Shown piece after piece: positions 18,319-26,785 of a DNA stretch of 64,000 nucleotides (position 1 is the stretch's first letter; each line of letters opens with the position of its first letter). This stretch comes from Tardiphaga robiniae. Its GTDB lineage: Bacteria; Pseudomonadota; Alphaproteobacteria; Rhizobiales; Xanthobacteraceae. The DNA is taken from contig NZ_LVYV01000003.1 in the NCBI RefSeq assembly GCF_001618955.1, positions 1-64,000 of the forward strand. The letters are read 5' to 3'. The notes under the pieces were generated by a model. The model saw only the letters and a list, made by a program, of their open reading frames with translations. It did no database searches and was not told the origin of the DNA. Made by a program: the position numbers and the translations under genes.

Positions 18319-19365
18319 ATGCCCGGTCAAATTCCCTTCTTCGTGCCTAAGCGCACGATCACCGCTAGTGAGGTCGCGGGCATCGCGGGCTTACTTTTTG
18401 TTACAAAAGATTTCCTCATTTCGGCTGGAGCAGCGCTAGAGACAGCGCGCCGCGGCGAGCTTAGCTATATGGACAATCACAAGTATCTTGAGGCCTTGAG
18501 GCAGACTAATGCAGGCGCTTGTCTCGTCTCCCCGCGCTTCAGCGCGTCCGTTCCAAAGGAGACCTACTCTTTTGTGACACCTCAGCCGTATTTGATTTAC
18601 TCAAGGATCCTCGCGTTGCTCTATCCAGGGGCCGCTATCCCGGGGTCACTTTTCGAGACCGTCGGCATTTCTCCAAACGCCACGATTCATGCCTCGGCCA
18701 TCATCGATTGCGGGGTTACCATCGATCCCGGCGCAGTGATCGGTCCCCGGGCCAAGATCGGTGAACGCACTTATATCGGGTCAAACGTCGTGATCGGTCC
18801 AGACGTAACCATCGGGAGCCATAGCTCGGTCGGCGCCGGCGCTATCATTGCGCACGCAACTGTCGGCAATCACGTCATTGTCCATCCAGGCGTATCGATC
18901 GGGCAGGACGGCTTCGGATTCGTGCCCGACAAAGGCGGACATATAAAAATTCTCCAGGTCGGAGGCGTCATTATTGAGGACTGCGTCGAAATAGGCGCAA
19001 ACACGACCATCGATCGCGGGTCGACCCGTAACACGTTTATCGGCGAAGGCACGAAGCTCGATAACCTCGTACAAGTCGCCCACAACGTGACGATTGGCAG
19101 GCACTGCCTCATCGCCGCGCAAGTCGGAATTGCCGGGTCCGCAACTCTCGGGAGTTTTGTTGCAATAGGCGGCCAGACTGGAATTGCTCCTCATCTGACG
19201 ATCGGCGACGGCGCACAGATAGCCGGTGCAAGCGGCGTCACGCGCGACGTGCCCGCAGGAGAGCGGTGGGCAGGATTCCCAGCCCGGCCCAGCCGCAGGT
19301 TTTTCCGGCAATACAAGGCCATGGAAATGCTTGCGGCCGGTTACCGCGAGACAAACGATCGATGA
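18319..19365 (+). CDS. lpxD: UDP-3-O-acylglucosamine N-acyltransferase (LpxD) paralogue
   Basis: A 348-residue LpxD, which adds the N-linked 3-hydroxyacyl chain in lipid A synthesis. The N-terminal uridine-binding domain (1-100) includes GELSYMDN and [10 protein letters not shown] left-handed beta-helix (about 105-310) has hexapeptide repeats, [11 protein letters not shown] and the catalytic His in VQVAHNV. A C-terminal helix follows. It is solitary here, not in the usual bamA-lpxD-fabZ-lpxA cluster, and its codons (TTA, ATA, ACA, AGG) and GC differ from the neighbours. It is therefore probably a second, acquired copy. The start MPGQIPFF at 18319 matches family starts; the upstream frame does not. 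Confidence 0.85.
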   Translation: MPGQIPFFVPKRTITASEVAGIAGLLFVTKDFLISAGAALETARRGELSYMDNHKYLEALRQTNAGACLVSPRFSASVPKETYSFVTPQPYLIYSRILALLYPGAAIPGSLFETVGISPNATIHASAIIDCGVTIDPGAVIGPRAKIGERTYIGSNVVIGPDVTIGSHSSVGAGAIIAHATVGNHVIVHPGVSIGQDGFGFVPDKGGHIKILQVGGVIIEDCVEIGANTTIDRGSTRNTFIGEGTKLDNLVQVAHNVTIGRHCLIAAQVGIAGSATLGSFVAIGGQTGIAPHLTIGDGAQIAGASGVTRDVPAGERWAGFPARPSRRFFRQYKAMEMLAAGYRETNDR

Positions 19366-19581
19366 ACATGAAAACCGCCGGACTTGGTTTTAGCCGAACG
19401 GTGATCAATCGCATCCCCACGACCGTTGCAGAGCGCCCCAAGACGCAGGACCTTCCCCTGAAGCCGTTCGCCGTTATTCAATGGTCAATCTGTCAAAGGG
19501 GCGGTTTATGACACGCCTGAAATATCGGTTTTTTGGCCGGTTGATGGACAGGTTAGTGTTTTCTCCACGCGCGACGAGCGG
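19366..19581. other. Intergenic region between lpxD and tgt
   Basis: About 215 bp between convergent genes. AAAACC (19371-19376) and GGTTTT (19386-19391) could form a weak terminator hairpin for lpxD. Nothing else was recognised. Confidence 0.35.
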
Positions 19582-20715
19582 TTACCGCGGCGGGATGTCG
19601 CCCCGTGCCCAGCACTCACGCGTACGTGCCCGAAACTCTTCGAACGTTCCGGCCTCGATGGATGCGCGGATACCCTGCATCAGGCTCTGGTAATAGGCGA
19701 TGTTGATTTCCGACAGCAGCATCGCGCCGAGGGTCTCACCTGATCGCACCAGATGATGCAGATAGGCGCGCGAGTAATCGCGCGCCGCCGGCCAAGTACT
19801 CTCTTCGTCCAGCGGACGCGGATCATCCTGATGCCGCGCATTGCGCATATTGATCTGGCCATAGCGTGTGAAGGCCATGCCGTGGCGGCCGTTCCGGGTC
19901 GGCATCACGCAGTCGAACATGTCGACGCCCCGCGCCACCGCTTCCAGCATATCATCCGGCGTGCCGACGCCCATCAGATAGCGCGGCCGATCCGAGGGGA
20001 GGATCGGAACCACCTCCTCGATCATCGCCAGCATCACCGCCTGCGGCTCGCCGACGGCGAGGCCGCCGATCGCGTATCCATGAAAGCCGATATCGATCAG
20101 CCCCTGCGCGCTGGCGCGGCGCAGTTCCGGCACGTCGCCGCCCTGCGCGATGCCGAACAGCATGTAGCCGTCCGGCGCCGTCTCGAAGGCGCGCTTGCAG
20201 CGCTCGGCCCAGCGCAGCGACAGCTGCATCGCGCGGTCGATGTCGGCGTGTTCGGCGGGCAGCCGCACGCATTCGTCGAGTTGCATGGCGATGTCCGAAT
20301 TCAGCAGCCGCTGGATCTCGATGGCCCGTTCCGGCGTCAATTCGAACTTCGCGCCGTCGATATGTGAGCGGAATGTGACGCCCTGCTCGGTCACCTTGCG
20401 GAGCTGTGCCAGCGACATCACCTGGAAACCGCCGGAGTCGGTCAGCATCGGGCCGTTCCAGGTCGTGAATTTCTGCAGGCCGCCGAACGACGCGATGCGT
20501 TCTGCGCCGGGACGCAGCATCAGATGATAAGTATTGCCCAGCACGATGTCCGCGCCGGCATCGCGCACCTCGCGCCAGTGCAGGCTCTTCATCGCGCCGA
20601 GCGTGCCGACCGGCATGAAGGCCGGCGTGCGGACCACGCCATGCGGCGTCGTCAGCTGGCCCCTGCGTGCCGCGCCGTCAGTGCGCAGCAGTTCAAAATG
20701 ATTGGCGACGGTCAT
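19582..20715 (-). CDS. tgt: Queuine tRNA-ribosyltransferase lacking the zinc site
   Basis: A 377-residue Tgt, which swaps guanine-34 of Asp, Asn, His and Tyr tRNAs for preQ1. The TIM-barrel keeps the general base Asp93 (LTDSGGFQ) and the nucleophile Asp268 ([15 protein letters not shown]), so activity is likely. The usual CxCxxC...H zinc site is absent: the aligned residues are Ser306, Trp308, Ala311 and Ile337. Substitution at all four ligands points to coordinated loss, not error. The start ATG overlaps the queA stop (ATGA, 20712-20715), which implies translational coupling. It is last in the queA-tgt unit. Confidence 0.93.
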   Translation of the reverse strand: MTVANHFELLRTDGAARRGQLTTPHGVVRTPAFMPVGTLGAMKSLHWREVRDAGADIVLGNTYHLMLRPGAERIASFGGLQKFTTWNGPMLTDSGGFQVMSLAQLRKVTEQGVTFRSHIDGAKFELTPERAIEIQRLLNSDIAMQLDECVRLPAEHADIDRAMQLSLRWAERCKRAFETAPDGYMLFGIAQGGDVPELRRASAQGLIDIGFHGYAIGGLAVGEPQAVMLAMIEEVVPILPSDRPRYLMGVGTPDDMLEAVARGVDMFDCVMPTRNGRHGMAFTRYGQINMRNARHQDDPRPLDEESTWPAARDYSRAYLHHLVRSGETLGAMLLSEINIAYYQSLMQGIRASIEAGTFEEFRARTRECWARGDIPPR

Positions 20716-21794
20716 TGATTGCTTGTGTCCCGAAACAGCAGACTGGCGTCGCCGTATGAATAGAAACGATAGCCGGTCGCGATGGCATGGGCATAGGCCT
20801 GCTTCATAGTCTCCATGCCGGCAAAGGCCGAGACCAGCATGAACAGCGTCGAGCGCGGCAGATGGAAATTGGTGAGCATGATATCGACCGCACGGAAGCG
20901 ATAGCCCGGCGTGATGAAGATTGCGGTCTCGTCGGCAAACGGATGAGTAACGCCGTCCTCCGATGTCGCACTTTCCAGTAGGCGCATCGAGGTCGTGCCG
21001 ACGGCGACGACGCGTCCGCCGGCCGCATGCGCCGCATTCAGAGCATCAGCGGTCTCACGCGAGATCATGCCCCATTCGGAATGCATCTTGTGCTCGGCGG
21101 TGTCGTCAACCTTTACCGGCAGGAACGTCCCTGCCCCGACATGCAGCGTGATGCGATGCAGGCCGACGCCGCGCGCCTTCAAGGCAGCTTCCAGCGCCGG
21201 CGTGAAATGCAATCCCGCAGTGGGCGCAGCTACGGCACCGTCATTGGCGGCGAACATGGTTTGATAGTCCGCAGCGTCGCGCTCGTCCGGCGCGCGCTTT
21301 CCGGCGATGTAAGGCGGTAACGGCGGTGCGCCCAGTTCGGCAATCGCCTGATCCAGCGCCGGGCCATGAAACGAGAAGGAGAAGATGATCTCGCCGGCGT
21401 CGCCCTTGTGCTCGACTTGGGCGTCGAGGTGTCCAAGCAGGCAGACGCGGCCTTCATTGCCGAAGCGAACCGTATCGCCTTCGACGAGCTTCCTGGCGGG
21501 CCGCACCAGTGCCTGCCAGCGTGAACCATCGAGCCGCTTGATCAGCGTCGCATCGATCTTCGGTTCGGTGTCGCGGCCGATGCGGCGGCCACTGAGCTGC
21601 GCCGAGATAACCCGGGTGTCGTTGACGACAAGCTGATCGCCAGGCTTCAGCCAGGCCGGCAGATCCGAGACGACATGATCCTGCACGCCGATCCCCGGCT
21701 GAACCACAAGCAGCCGCGCGGCATCGCGCGGGCTGGCAGGCCGCAACGCGATGTTCTCGACCGGAAGTTCGAAATCGAAGATGTCGGTACGCAT
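20712..21794 (-). CDS. queA: S-adenosylmethionine:tRNA ribosyltransferase-isomerase
   Basis: A 360-residue QueA. It transfers and isomerises the ribosyl moiety of S-adenosylmethionine onto preQ1-tRNA, giving epoxyqueuosine. Family features are the start [13 protein letters not shown], the [11 protein letters not shown] loop, the [12 protein letters not shown] segment, [10 protein letters not shown] and [17 protein letters not shown] near the end. Length is normal. It lies directly upstream of tgt with a 4-bp overlap and follows the intergenic repeat after ppiB. The two genes supply consecutive steps of queuosine synthesis. Confidence 0.96.
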   Translation of the reverse strand: MRTDIFDFELPVENIALRPASPRDAARLLVVQPGIGVQDHVVSDLPAWLKPGDQLVVNDTRVISAQLSGRRIGRDTEPKIDATLIKRLDGSRWQALVRPARKLVEGDTVRFGNEGRVCLLGHLDAQVEHKGDAGEIIFSFSFHGPALDQAIAELGAPPLPPYIAGKRAPDERDAADYQTMFAANDGAVAAPTAGLHFTPALEAALKARGVGLHRITLHVGAGTFLPVKVDDTAEHKMHSEWGMISRETADALNAAHAAGGRVVAVGTTSMRLLESATSEDGVTHPFADETAIFITPGYRFRAVDIMLTNFHLPRSTLFMLVSAFAGMETMKQAYAHAIATGYRFYSYGDASLLFRDTSNQ

Positions 21795-21844
21795 AATGGT
21801 TTGGATTCTATCGCGCTCGAAATTAACGAAAAGCGCCTGTCTTC

Positions 21845-21980
21845 ACCTCTCCCCTCCGGGGAGAGGTCGAAACCACAGCGAAGCGAAGGTTTCGGGTGAG
21901 GGGGAGAGCAACATGGAAAAGGGGGCGAAACGCCCCCTCACCCGCGCCTTCGGCGCGACCTCTCCCCGGTGGGGAGAGGT
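21845..21980. repeat. Nested palindromic intergenic repeat
   Basis: Two identical-type hairpins, ACCTCTCCCC/GGGGAGAGGT, stand at 21845-21867 and 21958-21980. Between them are CGGGTGAGGGGG and its inverse GCCCCCTCACCCG, and an inner hairpin GGGGGCG-AAA-CGCCCCC (21921-21937), so the whole unit can fold as one long structure. This arrangement is typical of dispersed repeats in rhizobial genomes. It separates ppiB from queA. The frames crossing it are not coding. Confidence 0.8.
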
Positions 21981-22002
21981 AAGAAAGCGCCTTACGTCGC
22001 GA

Positions 22003-22470
22003 TCAGGCGGCCGCGTCGGCAGCCATGGTGGCCTTGACGATCTTGTCGGGGTTCTGCACCGGCTCGCCGCGCTTGATCTTGTCGACGTTCTCCATGCCCT
22101 CGGTAACCTTGCCCCAGACAGTGTACTGCTTGTTGAGGAAGGATGCGTCGTCGAAGCAGATGAAGAACTGGCTGTCGCCGGAGTCCGGGCTGGCCGCACG
22201 GGCCATCGACAGCGTGCCGCGCACATGCGGCTCGTTATTGAATTCGGCCTTCAGCTTCTTGCCCGAACCGCCGGTGCCGGTGCCCTGCGGACAGCCGGTC
22301 TGCGCCATGAAGCCGTCGATGACGCGGTGGAAGACGATACCGTCGTAGAAGCCTTCGCGCACCAGCTCCTTGATACGGGCGACATGGCCCGGGGCCAGAT
22401 CCGGGCGCATCTCGATGGTGATGGGACCCTGGGTGGTTTCAAGGATCAAAGTATTCTCGGTAACAGCCAT
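22003..22470 (-). CDS. ppiB: Peptidyl-prolyl cis-trans isomerase, cyclophilin type (cytoplasmic)
   Basis: A 155-residue cyclophilin accelerating X-Pro isomerisation during folding. The active-site stretch is FHRVIDGFMAQTG (about 47-59), followed by the SMARAASPDSGDSQFFI region. It has no signal peptide, so the protein stays in the cytoplasm, in contrast to the exported paralogue upstream (22895-23464). Its start lies 25 bp inside the end of the preceding TonB-C-like gene, so translation is probably coupled. The C-terminal AADAAA is unremarkable. Confidence 0.95.
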   Translation of the reverse strand: MAVTENTLILETTQGPITIEMRPDLAPGHVARIKELVREGFYDGIVFHRVIDGFMAQTGCPQGTGTGGSGKKLKAEFNNEPHVRGTLSMARAASPDSGDSQFFICFDDASFLNKQYTVWGKVTEGMENVDKIKRGEPVQNPDKIVKATMAADAAA

Positions 22471-22889
22471 GCTCGTCTCTCTACTGGTTTGGGTAAGTTT
22501 CGGCGGTCGTCAAACCGCAGTCGGAAGGGGCGTCCAGCGACCGCGTCGCCCAGGCCCCCGGTAAATGGCATCGGCGTGCAATGTTGCAATGTCTCCATCA
22601 CAGCCGTTCGGTAGGCGACGCTGTCGGCCTCGGAGGCACCCGGCGTCTCGAAGGTAATTCTCGGCTTGCCGAGAAGTTCACCGGAGCGCGTCAGGCTGAA
22701 GAGCACCGTGATCTCCATGCCCGGATGGCCGCGCGGCAATGCCGGCGGTTGCCAGCATGCTTTCAGTCTTCCGAACATGCCCTCCAGGGTGCTAACGGCG
22801 TCAGACTGGGCCGACGCCGGATGCCCCTGAAGGACGCCAGACAGCAACGATGCCGCGAGCAGAGCAACGACCCTGCGTCGCGGCATCAT
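22446..22889 (-). CDS. Secreted protein with TonB/TolA C-terminal-like domain
   Basis: A 147-residue exported protein with a signal peptide (1-27, ending HPASAQ). The rest, starting LKACWQPP, with MEITVLFSLTRSGELLG and a late Cys, resembles the small domain at the end of TolA/TonB-type proteins (pattern CW.P...v...l...G). It lacks a membrane anchor and a long linker, so it is not TonB or TolA itself. Its place between two cyclophilins and its 25-bp overlap with ppiB suggest co-transcription; the functional link is unknown. Confidence 0.65.
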   Translation of the reverse strand: MMPRRRVVALLAASLLSGVLQGHPASAQSDAVSTLEGMFGRLKACWQPPALPRGHPGMEITVLFSLTRSGELLGKPRITFETPGASEADSVAYRTAVMETLQHCTPMPFTGGLGDAVAGRPFRLRFDDRRNLPKPVERRAWLLPRIL

Positions 22890-22894
22890 GGTAT

Positions 22895-23464
22895 TTACTT
22901 GATGTCGGAAGCGACCTGAACCTTGACCATCTTGTCAGGGTCGGTCACGGCACCGCTGGCCGAACCGGGCGGCGCCTTCTTGAGCTTGTCCACCACGTCC
23001 ATGCCGGCGACGACATCGCCCACCACGGTGTACTTGCCGTTCAGCGATGAACCTTCAGCGAACATGATGAAGAACTGCGAATTGGCCGAGTTCGGATCGC
23101 CCGCGCGGGCCATGCCTACCACGCCGCGCTTGAACGGCACCTGCGAGAATTCGGCCTGCACGTTCGGATACTTCGATCCGCCGGTCCCGTTGAAGTTCTT
23201 GCCGTCGCCGGTCTGCGCCATGAAGCCGTCCATCACGCGGTGGAACGGCACGTTGTTATAGTAGCCTTCACGGGCGAGCAGCTTGATGCGCTCGGCGTGC
23301 TGCGGGGCGATATCGGGGCGCAACTTGATGATGATCCGGCCCTTGGTCGTATCGATAACGACCGAATTGGCCTTGTCGAGGCCAGCCGGAAGTGCTGCCG
23401 GAGCCTGCGCGAAAGCGGGAGCCGCGAACATCAGCGCGGCAGCAAGTGCGACTATACGGATCAT
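22895..23464 (-). CDS. ppiA: Peptidyl-prolyl cis-trans isomerase, cyclophilin type (periplasmic)
   Basis: A 189-residue cyclophilin with a signal peptide (1-19, ending APAFAQ), so it acts in the periplasm on exported proteins. The catalytic stretch FHRVMDGFMAQTGDG and the SANSQFFIMF region are conserved. It is a paralogue of the cytoplasmic copy two genes downstream. It sits 41 bp after coaD and 5 bp before the TonB-C-like gene, all on the minus strand, suggesting one operon from coaD to ppiB. The gene symbol follows the exported E. coli enzyme. Confidence 0.92.
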   Translation of the reverse strand: MIRIVALAAALMFAAPAFAQAPAALPAGLDKANSVVIDTTKGRIIIKLRPDIAPQHAERIKLLAREGYYNNVPFHRVMDGFMAQTGDGKNFNGTGGSKYPNVQAEFSQVPFKRGVVGMARAGDPNSANSQFFIMFAEGSSLNGKYTVVGDVVAGMDVVDKLKKAPPGSASGAVTDPDKMVKVQVASDIK

Positions 23465-23505
23465 GGAAACTCCGGATCAGAGAAAGCCGGTCAGCCGGCG
23501 TTTGT

Positions 23506-24003
23506 TTAAGCGGCGAATTTGGACTTGAGGCTCTTGGCGACCGCGTCCGGCACGAAAGCCGAAACGTCGCCGCCCATCGCGGCGATTTGCCGGACCAGTG
23601 TGGCGGTGATCGGGCGGACGCTCACCGAGGCCGGAAGAAATACCGTCTGCACATCCGGCGCCATGGTCTCGTTCATGCCGACGATCTGCATCTCGTAATC
23701 CAGATCGGTGCCGTCGCGTAGGCCACGGATCATGATCGTGGCTCCCAGCTTCTGCGCCGTGGTCGTCGTCAGATTGTCATAGGTGATGCAATCGAAGTCG
23801 CATCCCGCCGCCTGGGCGATCGGACCGAACACCTGCTTCACCATCTCCAGCCGTTCATCTGTCGAGAACAGCGGCTTCTTGCCGGGGTGCACACCGATCG
23901 CGACGACGAGCTTGTCGCACAGGCCAACGGCATGGCGGACCACGTCGAGATGGCCATTGGTGACGGGATCGAATGAACCGGGATAGAGCGCGATACGAGG
24001 CAT
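23506..24003 (-). CDS. coaD: Phosphopantetheine adenylyltransferase
   Basis: A 165-residue CoaD, the penultimate step of coenzyme A synthesis (4'-phosphopantetheine plus ATP to dephospho-CoA). The nucleotidyltransferase motif is at the start ([16 protein letters not shown], with the NGH form of T/HxGH). A phosphopantetheine pocket ([13 protein letters not shown]) and the late [20 protein letters not shown] follow. Length is typical. It is first in the minus-strand run coaD-ppiA-(TonB-C)-ppiB, a common arrangement in this family of bacteria. Confidence 0.96.
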   Translation of the reverse strand: MPRIALYPGSFDPVTNGHLDVVRHAVGLCDKLVVAIGVHPGKKPLFSTDERLEMVKQVFGPIAQAAGCDFDCITYDNLTTTTAQKLGATIMIRGLRDGTDLDYEMQIVGMNETMAPDVQTVFLPASVSVRPITATLVRQIAAMGGDVSAFVPDAVAKSLKSKFAA

Positions 24004-24328
24004 TCCCCCTCCTACCCCGCCCCCGTTCGGGCCGCAAGCCGACTTGGTTCCGTCCGCTGGGGCCGAATAGCCGATGTTTATTTTCCGGCCGGACTCGAAC
24101 CGGAAGGCAGGTCAGCGCGTCTACTGGGTACGCAGCGACGATGCTGAAAACACTGGGCTTTCCAGCCTCATGTGTCGTCACGCGCGTTCGGATGAAACAC
24201 AAGCCGGGGCGGATGAAACCACTTTGCCCGGAGACGACAACTTCCTGAAACCGGGTCTGATTAATCAGGCAAGCACAGGAAGCGACAAACAAACCGGGCC
24301 AAAATGGCCCGAATGACAGGGGACCGTC
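24004..24328. promoter_or_regulatory. Regulatory-looking divergent intergenic region
   Basis: There is no gene here. CTGATTAATCAG (24257-24268) is a perfect 12-bp palindrome 60 bp before the next start, a plausible dimer operator. The decamer CGGATGAAAC occurs twice as a direct repeat (24189-24198, 24210-24219). Both lie upstream of the small secreted protein gene. No regulator can be named. Confidence 0.4.
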
Positions 24329-24586
24329 ATGATCAAGGCTCTTTCAGCAGTTGCCGTCGCAGCATTCATTGCAGCCGCCCTCACCGTTCTCCCGGGCTTT
24401 GCCCCGAAGGTCGAGGCGTCGGTGCCGGTAGCGCTCGCCAAGGCCGACCGCCTCGATATCCGCGCCGTGGGCCGCGGTTGCTCGGAACAGGCCTGGCCGA
24501 ATTTCGAAGCCTCCTGCCTGCGCAACGCCGCTACCAAGACCGTCACCATTCGCGAAGCCCGCCTGGTGACCACCGAGCGTCGCTAA
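24329..24586 (+). CDS. Small secreted protein with CSxQxWPNFxAxCLR motif
   Basis: An 85-residue exported protein: signal peptide (1-30, ending PKVEAS), a short linker, and a compact motif GCSEQAWPNFEASCLR (about 49-64) with two Cys that could pair, then a basic tail. Proteins of this type occur in Bradyrhizobiaceae without an assigned function. A truncated copy of the motif lies after kup (26722-26785), so the family has been duplicated locally. Its own upstream region carries a palindrome and direct repeats. Confidence 0.7.
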   Translation: MIKALSAVAVAAFIAAALTVLPGFAPKVEASVPVALAKADRLDIRAVGRGCSEQAWPNFEASCLRNAATKTVTIREARLVTTERR

Positions 24587-24797
24587 GCGGAAAAGAATAC
24601 CGCGCCCCGGCCAGAGCCGGGGGCGTACTGATATTCAATCTGGACAATCGCGACACCTCCCCCGAACCCGCGCAACGCATAGTTCAGTGAAATTCCCGCG
24701 ACACCTGCTTCAACAAATTTCATAGTAATTCGCGACGCAACGTCGCAGACTGACGGTCAAGCGCAATTGTCAAGCGCGAGTCCCGTGAGGGCTGCCA

Positions 24798-26705
24798 GTG
24801 ACTGCCATTCCAGCCGCATCGCCAGGCCGCTCTGGCGGACTTCCTCTCACGGCAACGATCGGCGCGCTCGGCGTCGTCTATGGCGATATCGGCACCAGCC
24901 CCCTCTACGCATTGAAGGAAGCCGTGAAGGCAGCGGCCCATGGCGGGCCTCTCACGTCCGAAGCAACGCTCGGCGTGGTGTCGCTGATCCTCTGGGCGTT
25001 GATCCTGATTATCTCCCTGAAATACGCGCTTCTGATTCTGCGCGCCGACAATCGCGGCGAAGGCGGCATCGTCACCCTGCTGGCACTGCTCCACGCGCGC
25101 GATGCAAAGCCGGGCACATGGCGCGTACATCTGCTGATCGTCGGCCTCGTCGGCGCCGCCCTGCTCTATGGCGATGGCGCCATCACGCCGGCGATCTCGG
25201 TACTATCAGCCATTGAAGGCCTCAAGGTCGATGCACCGTCGCTGGCGCCGGCCGTGGTGCCGCTCACCGTCATCATTCTGATCGGGCTGTTTCTGATGCA
25301 GAGCAAGGGCACCGGTTTTATCGGCGGTATCTTCGGGCCGGTGATGCTTGGCTGGTTTGCCGTGCTCGCGCTGCTCGGCATCCATGGCATCGTACAATCG
25401 CCCGGCGTGCTCGCTGCCGTCAGTCCGCTCTATGCATTCGAATTCCTGATCCACCAGGACTTCCACATCAGTTTTGCCATTCTCGGCGCAGCCTTCCTTG
25501 CCGTGACCGGCGGCGAAGCGATGTATGCCGACATGGGCCATTTCGGCCGGATGCCGATCCGGCTCGCTTGGTTTGCCATAGCCTTGCCGGCGCTGGTGCT
25601 GAACTATTTCGGCCAGGCGGGACTGCTGATCGCCGACCCCACCGCCATCGACAACCCGTTCTATCAACTGGCGCCGGATTGGCTGCACTATCCGCTGGTG
25701 GCGTTTGCGACTGTCGCGACGGTGATCGCCTCGCAAGCTATCATCTCCGGTGTGTTCTCGCTGACGCAGCAATCGATCCAGCTCGGCTTCCTGCCGCGGA
25801 TGCAGATCCGGCACACGACCAGCCACGCCATGGGCCAGATCTATGTGCCGCTGGTGAACTGGCTGCTGGCAGCGGCGACGCTGGCCGCCGTGCTCAGCTT
25901 CGGCACATCGGACGCGCTGGCAGGCGCCTATGGCATCGCCGTGTCGCTGCTGATGGCGATCACCACGCTGCTCGCGGCACTGGTCGCGCTGCAATGGGGC
26001 TATCCGCCGCTTCTCGTCGTGACGGTGAACGGCATCTTCTTCATCATCGATTGCATCTTCTTCGCCGCCAATTCCACGAAGCTGTTCGAGGGCGGCTGGT
26101 TTCCGCTGCTGTTGGCCGGCGCAGTCGCGTTCCTGATGTTGACCTGGCGCAGCGGCGTCAAACTCGTTGAAAGCGCCCGCGCCAAACTGCGTCAACCCGA
26201 AGAGGACCTGATCGAGACGGCCGTCAGTCGCTGCCATGCGCGGCTCAATGGCACCGCGGTGTTCCTGGCATCCATGCCGAATGGCGTGCCGCTGGCACTG
26301 ACGCAATTCGTCAAGCACAACCACGTCCTGCATGAGCGCGTCATTCTGGTGACTGTGCTGATCTCCGAAGTGCCGCGCGTCCCGGATGCCGATCGCGCCG
26401 AGATTATCGAAGTCATTGAAGGGATCACGCGCGTCATCCTGCATTACGGCTTCATGCAGTATCCAACGATTTCGGACGGGCTCGGTCTGGCCTCCGAACA
26501 GGGCAAGCTGCCCGGCATCGACCTCGCCGAGATCACCTATTACATCGGCCGGGAGACCATCATTCCCAGCGACAAGGTCGCCGGGATGGCGGTGTGGCGC
26601 GAAACCGTATTCGCGTTCCTGCAACGTAACGCCGAACGCTCCGCAGCGTTCTTCGGCGTGCCGACCAAACAGGTCGTCGAGTTCGGCACCGAAATCGAGA
26701 TCTAA
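24798..26705 (+). CDS. kup: Low-affinity potassium transporter
   Basis: A 635-residue Kup/Trk-type K+ (or Cs+)/H+ symporter of the inner membrane. The family signature GALGVVYGDIGTSPLYA is at about 22-38. Twelve hydrophobic helices run to about residue 455, and a cytoplasmic domain follows (about 480-635) with the usual NGVPLALTQFVKHNHVLHE segment. The start is GTG at 24798, preceded by GAGGG. It is flanked on both sides by members of the small CSxQxWPNF family, one intact and one a fragment. Confidence 0.94.
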   Translation: MTAIPAASPGRSGGLPLTATIGALGVVYGDIGTSPLYALKEAVKAAAHGGPLTSEATLGVVSLILWALILIISLKYALLILRADNRGEGGIVTLLALLHARDAKPGTWRVHLLIVGLVGAALLYGDGAITPAISVLSAIEGLKVDAPSLAPAVVPLTVIILIGLFLMQSKGTGFIGGIFGPVMLGWFAVLALLGIHGIVQSPGVLAAVSPLYAFEFLIHQDFHISFAILGAAFLAVTGGEAMYADMGHFGRMPIRLAWFAIALPALVLNYFGQAGLLIADPTAIDNPFYQLAPDWLHYPLVAFATVATVIASQAIISGVFSLTQQSIQLGFLPRMQIRHTTSHAMGQIYVPLVNWLLAAATLAAVLSFGTSDALAGAYGIAVSLLMAITTLLAALVALQWGYPPLLVVTVNGIFFIIDCIFFAANSTKLFEGGWFPLLLAGAVAFLMLTWRSGVKLVESARAKLRQPEEDLIETAVSRCHARLNGTAVFLASMPNGVPLALTQFVKHNHVLHERVILVTVLISEVPRVPDADRAEIIEVIEGITRVILHYGFMQYPTISDGLGLASEQGKLPGIDLAEITYYIGRETIIPSDKVAGMAVWRETVFAFLQRNAERSAAFFGVPTKQVVEFGTEIEI

Positions 26706-26721
26706 ACGCTCGCGATTTAAG

Positions 26722-26785
26722 CCTCGGCCGGTAGCGACTGCTCGCAGCAAGCGTGGCCGAACTTCCAGGCCGCCTGTCTGCGTTC
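26722..26785 (+). pseudogene. Remnant of the CSxQxWPNFxAxCLR small-protein family
   Basis: Directly after kup, one frame reads SDCSQQAWPNFQAACLRS, matching the motif of the intact protein at 24329-24586 at most positions in DNA as well. A stop codon (TAA) stands immediately upstream, and there is no signal peptide or start, so this is a broken duplicate. The 3' side runs into the end of the LysR gene. Confidence 0.6.

Noticed and set aside
24085-24107. tRNA T-arm-like sequence (minus strand GGTTCGAGTCC)
   Set aside because: No matching acceptor stem, D arm or anticodon arm within tRNA distance, so not called as a tRNA or remnant.
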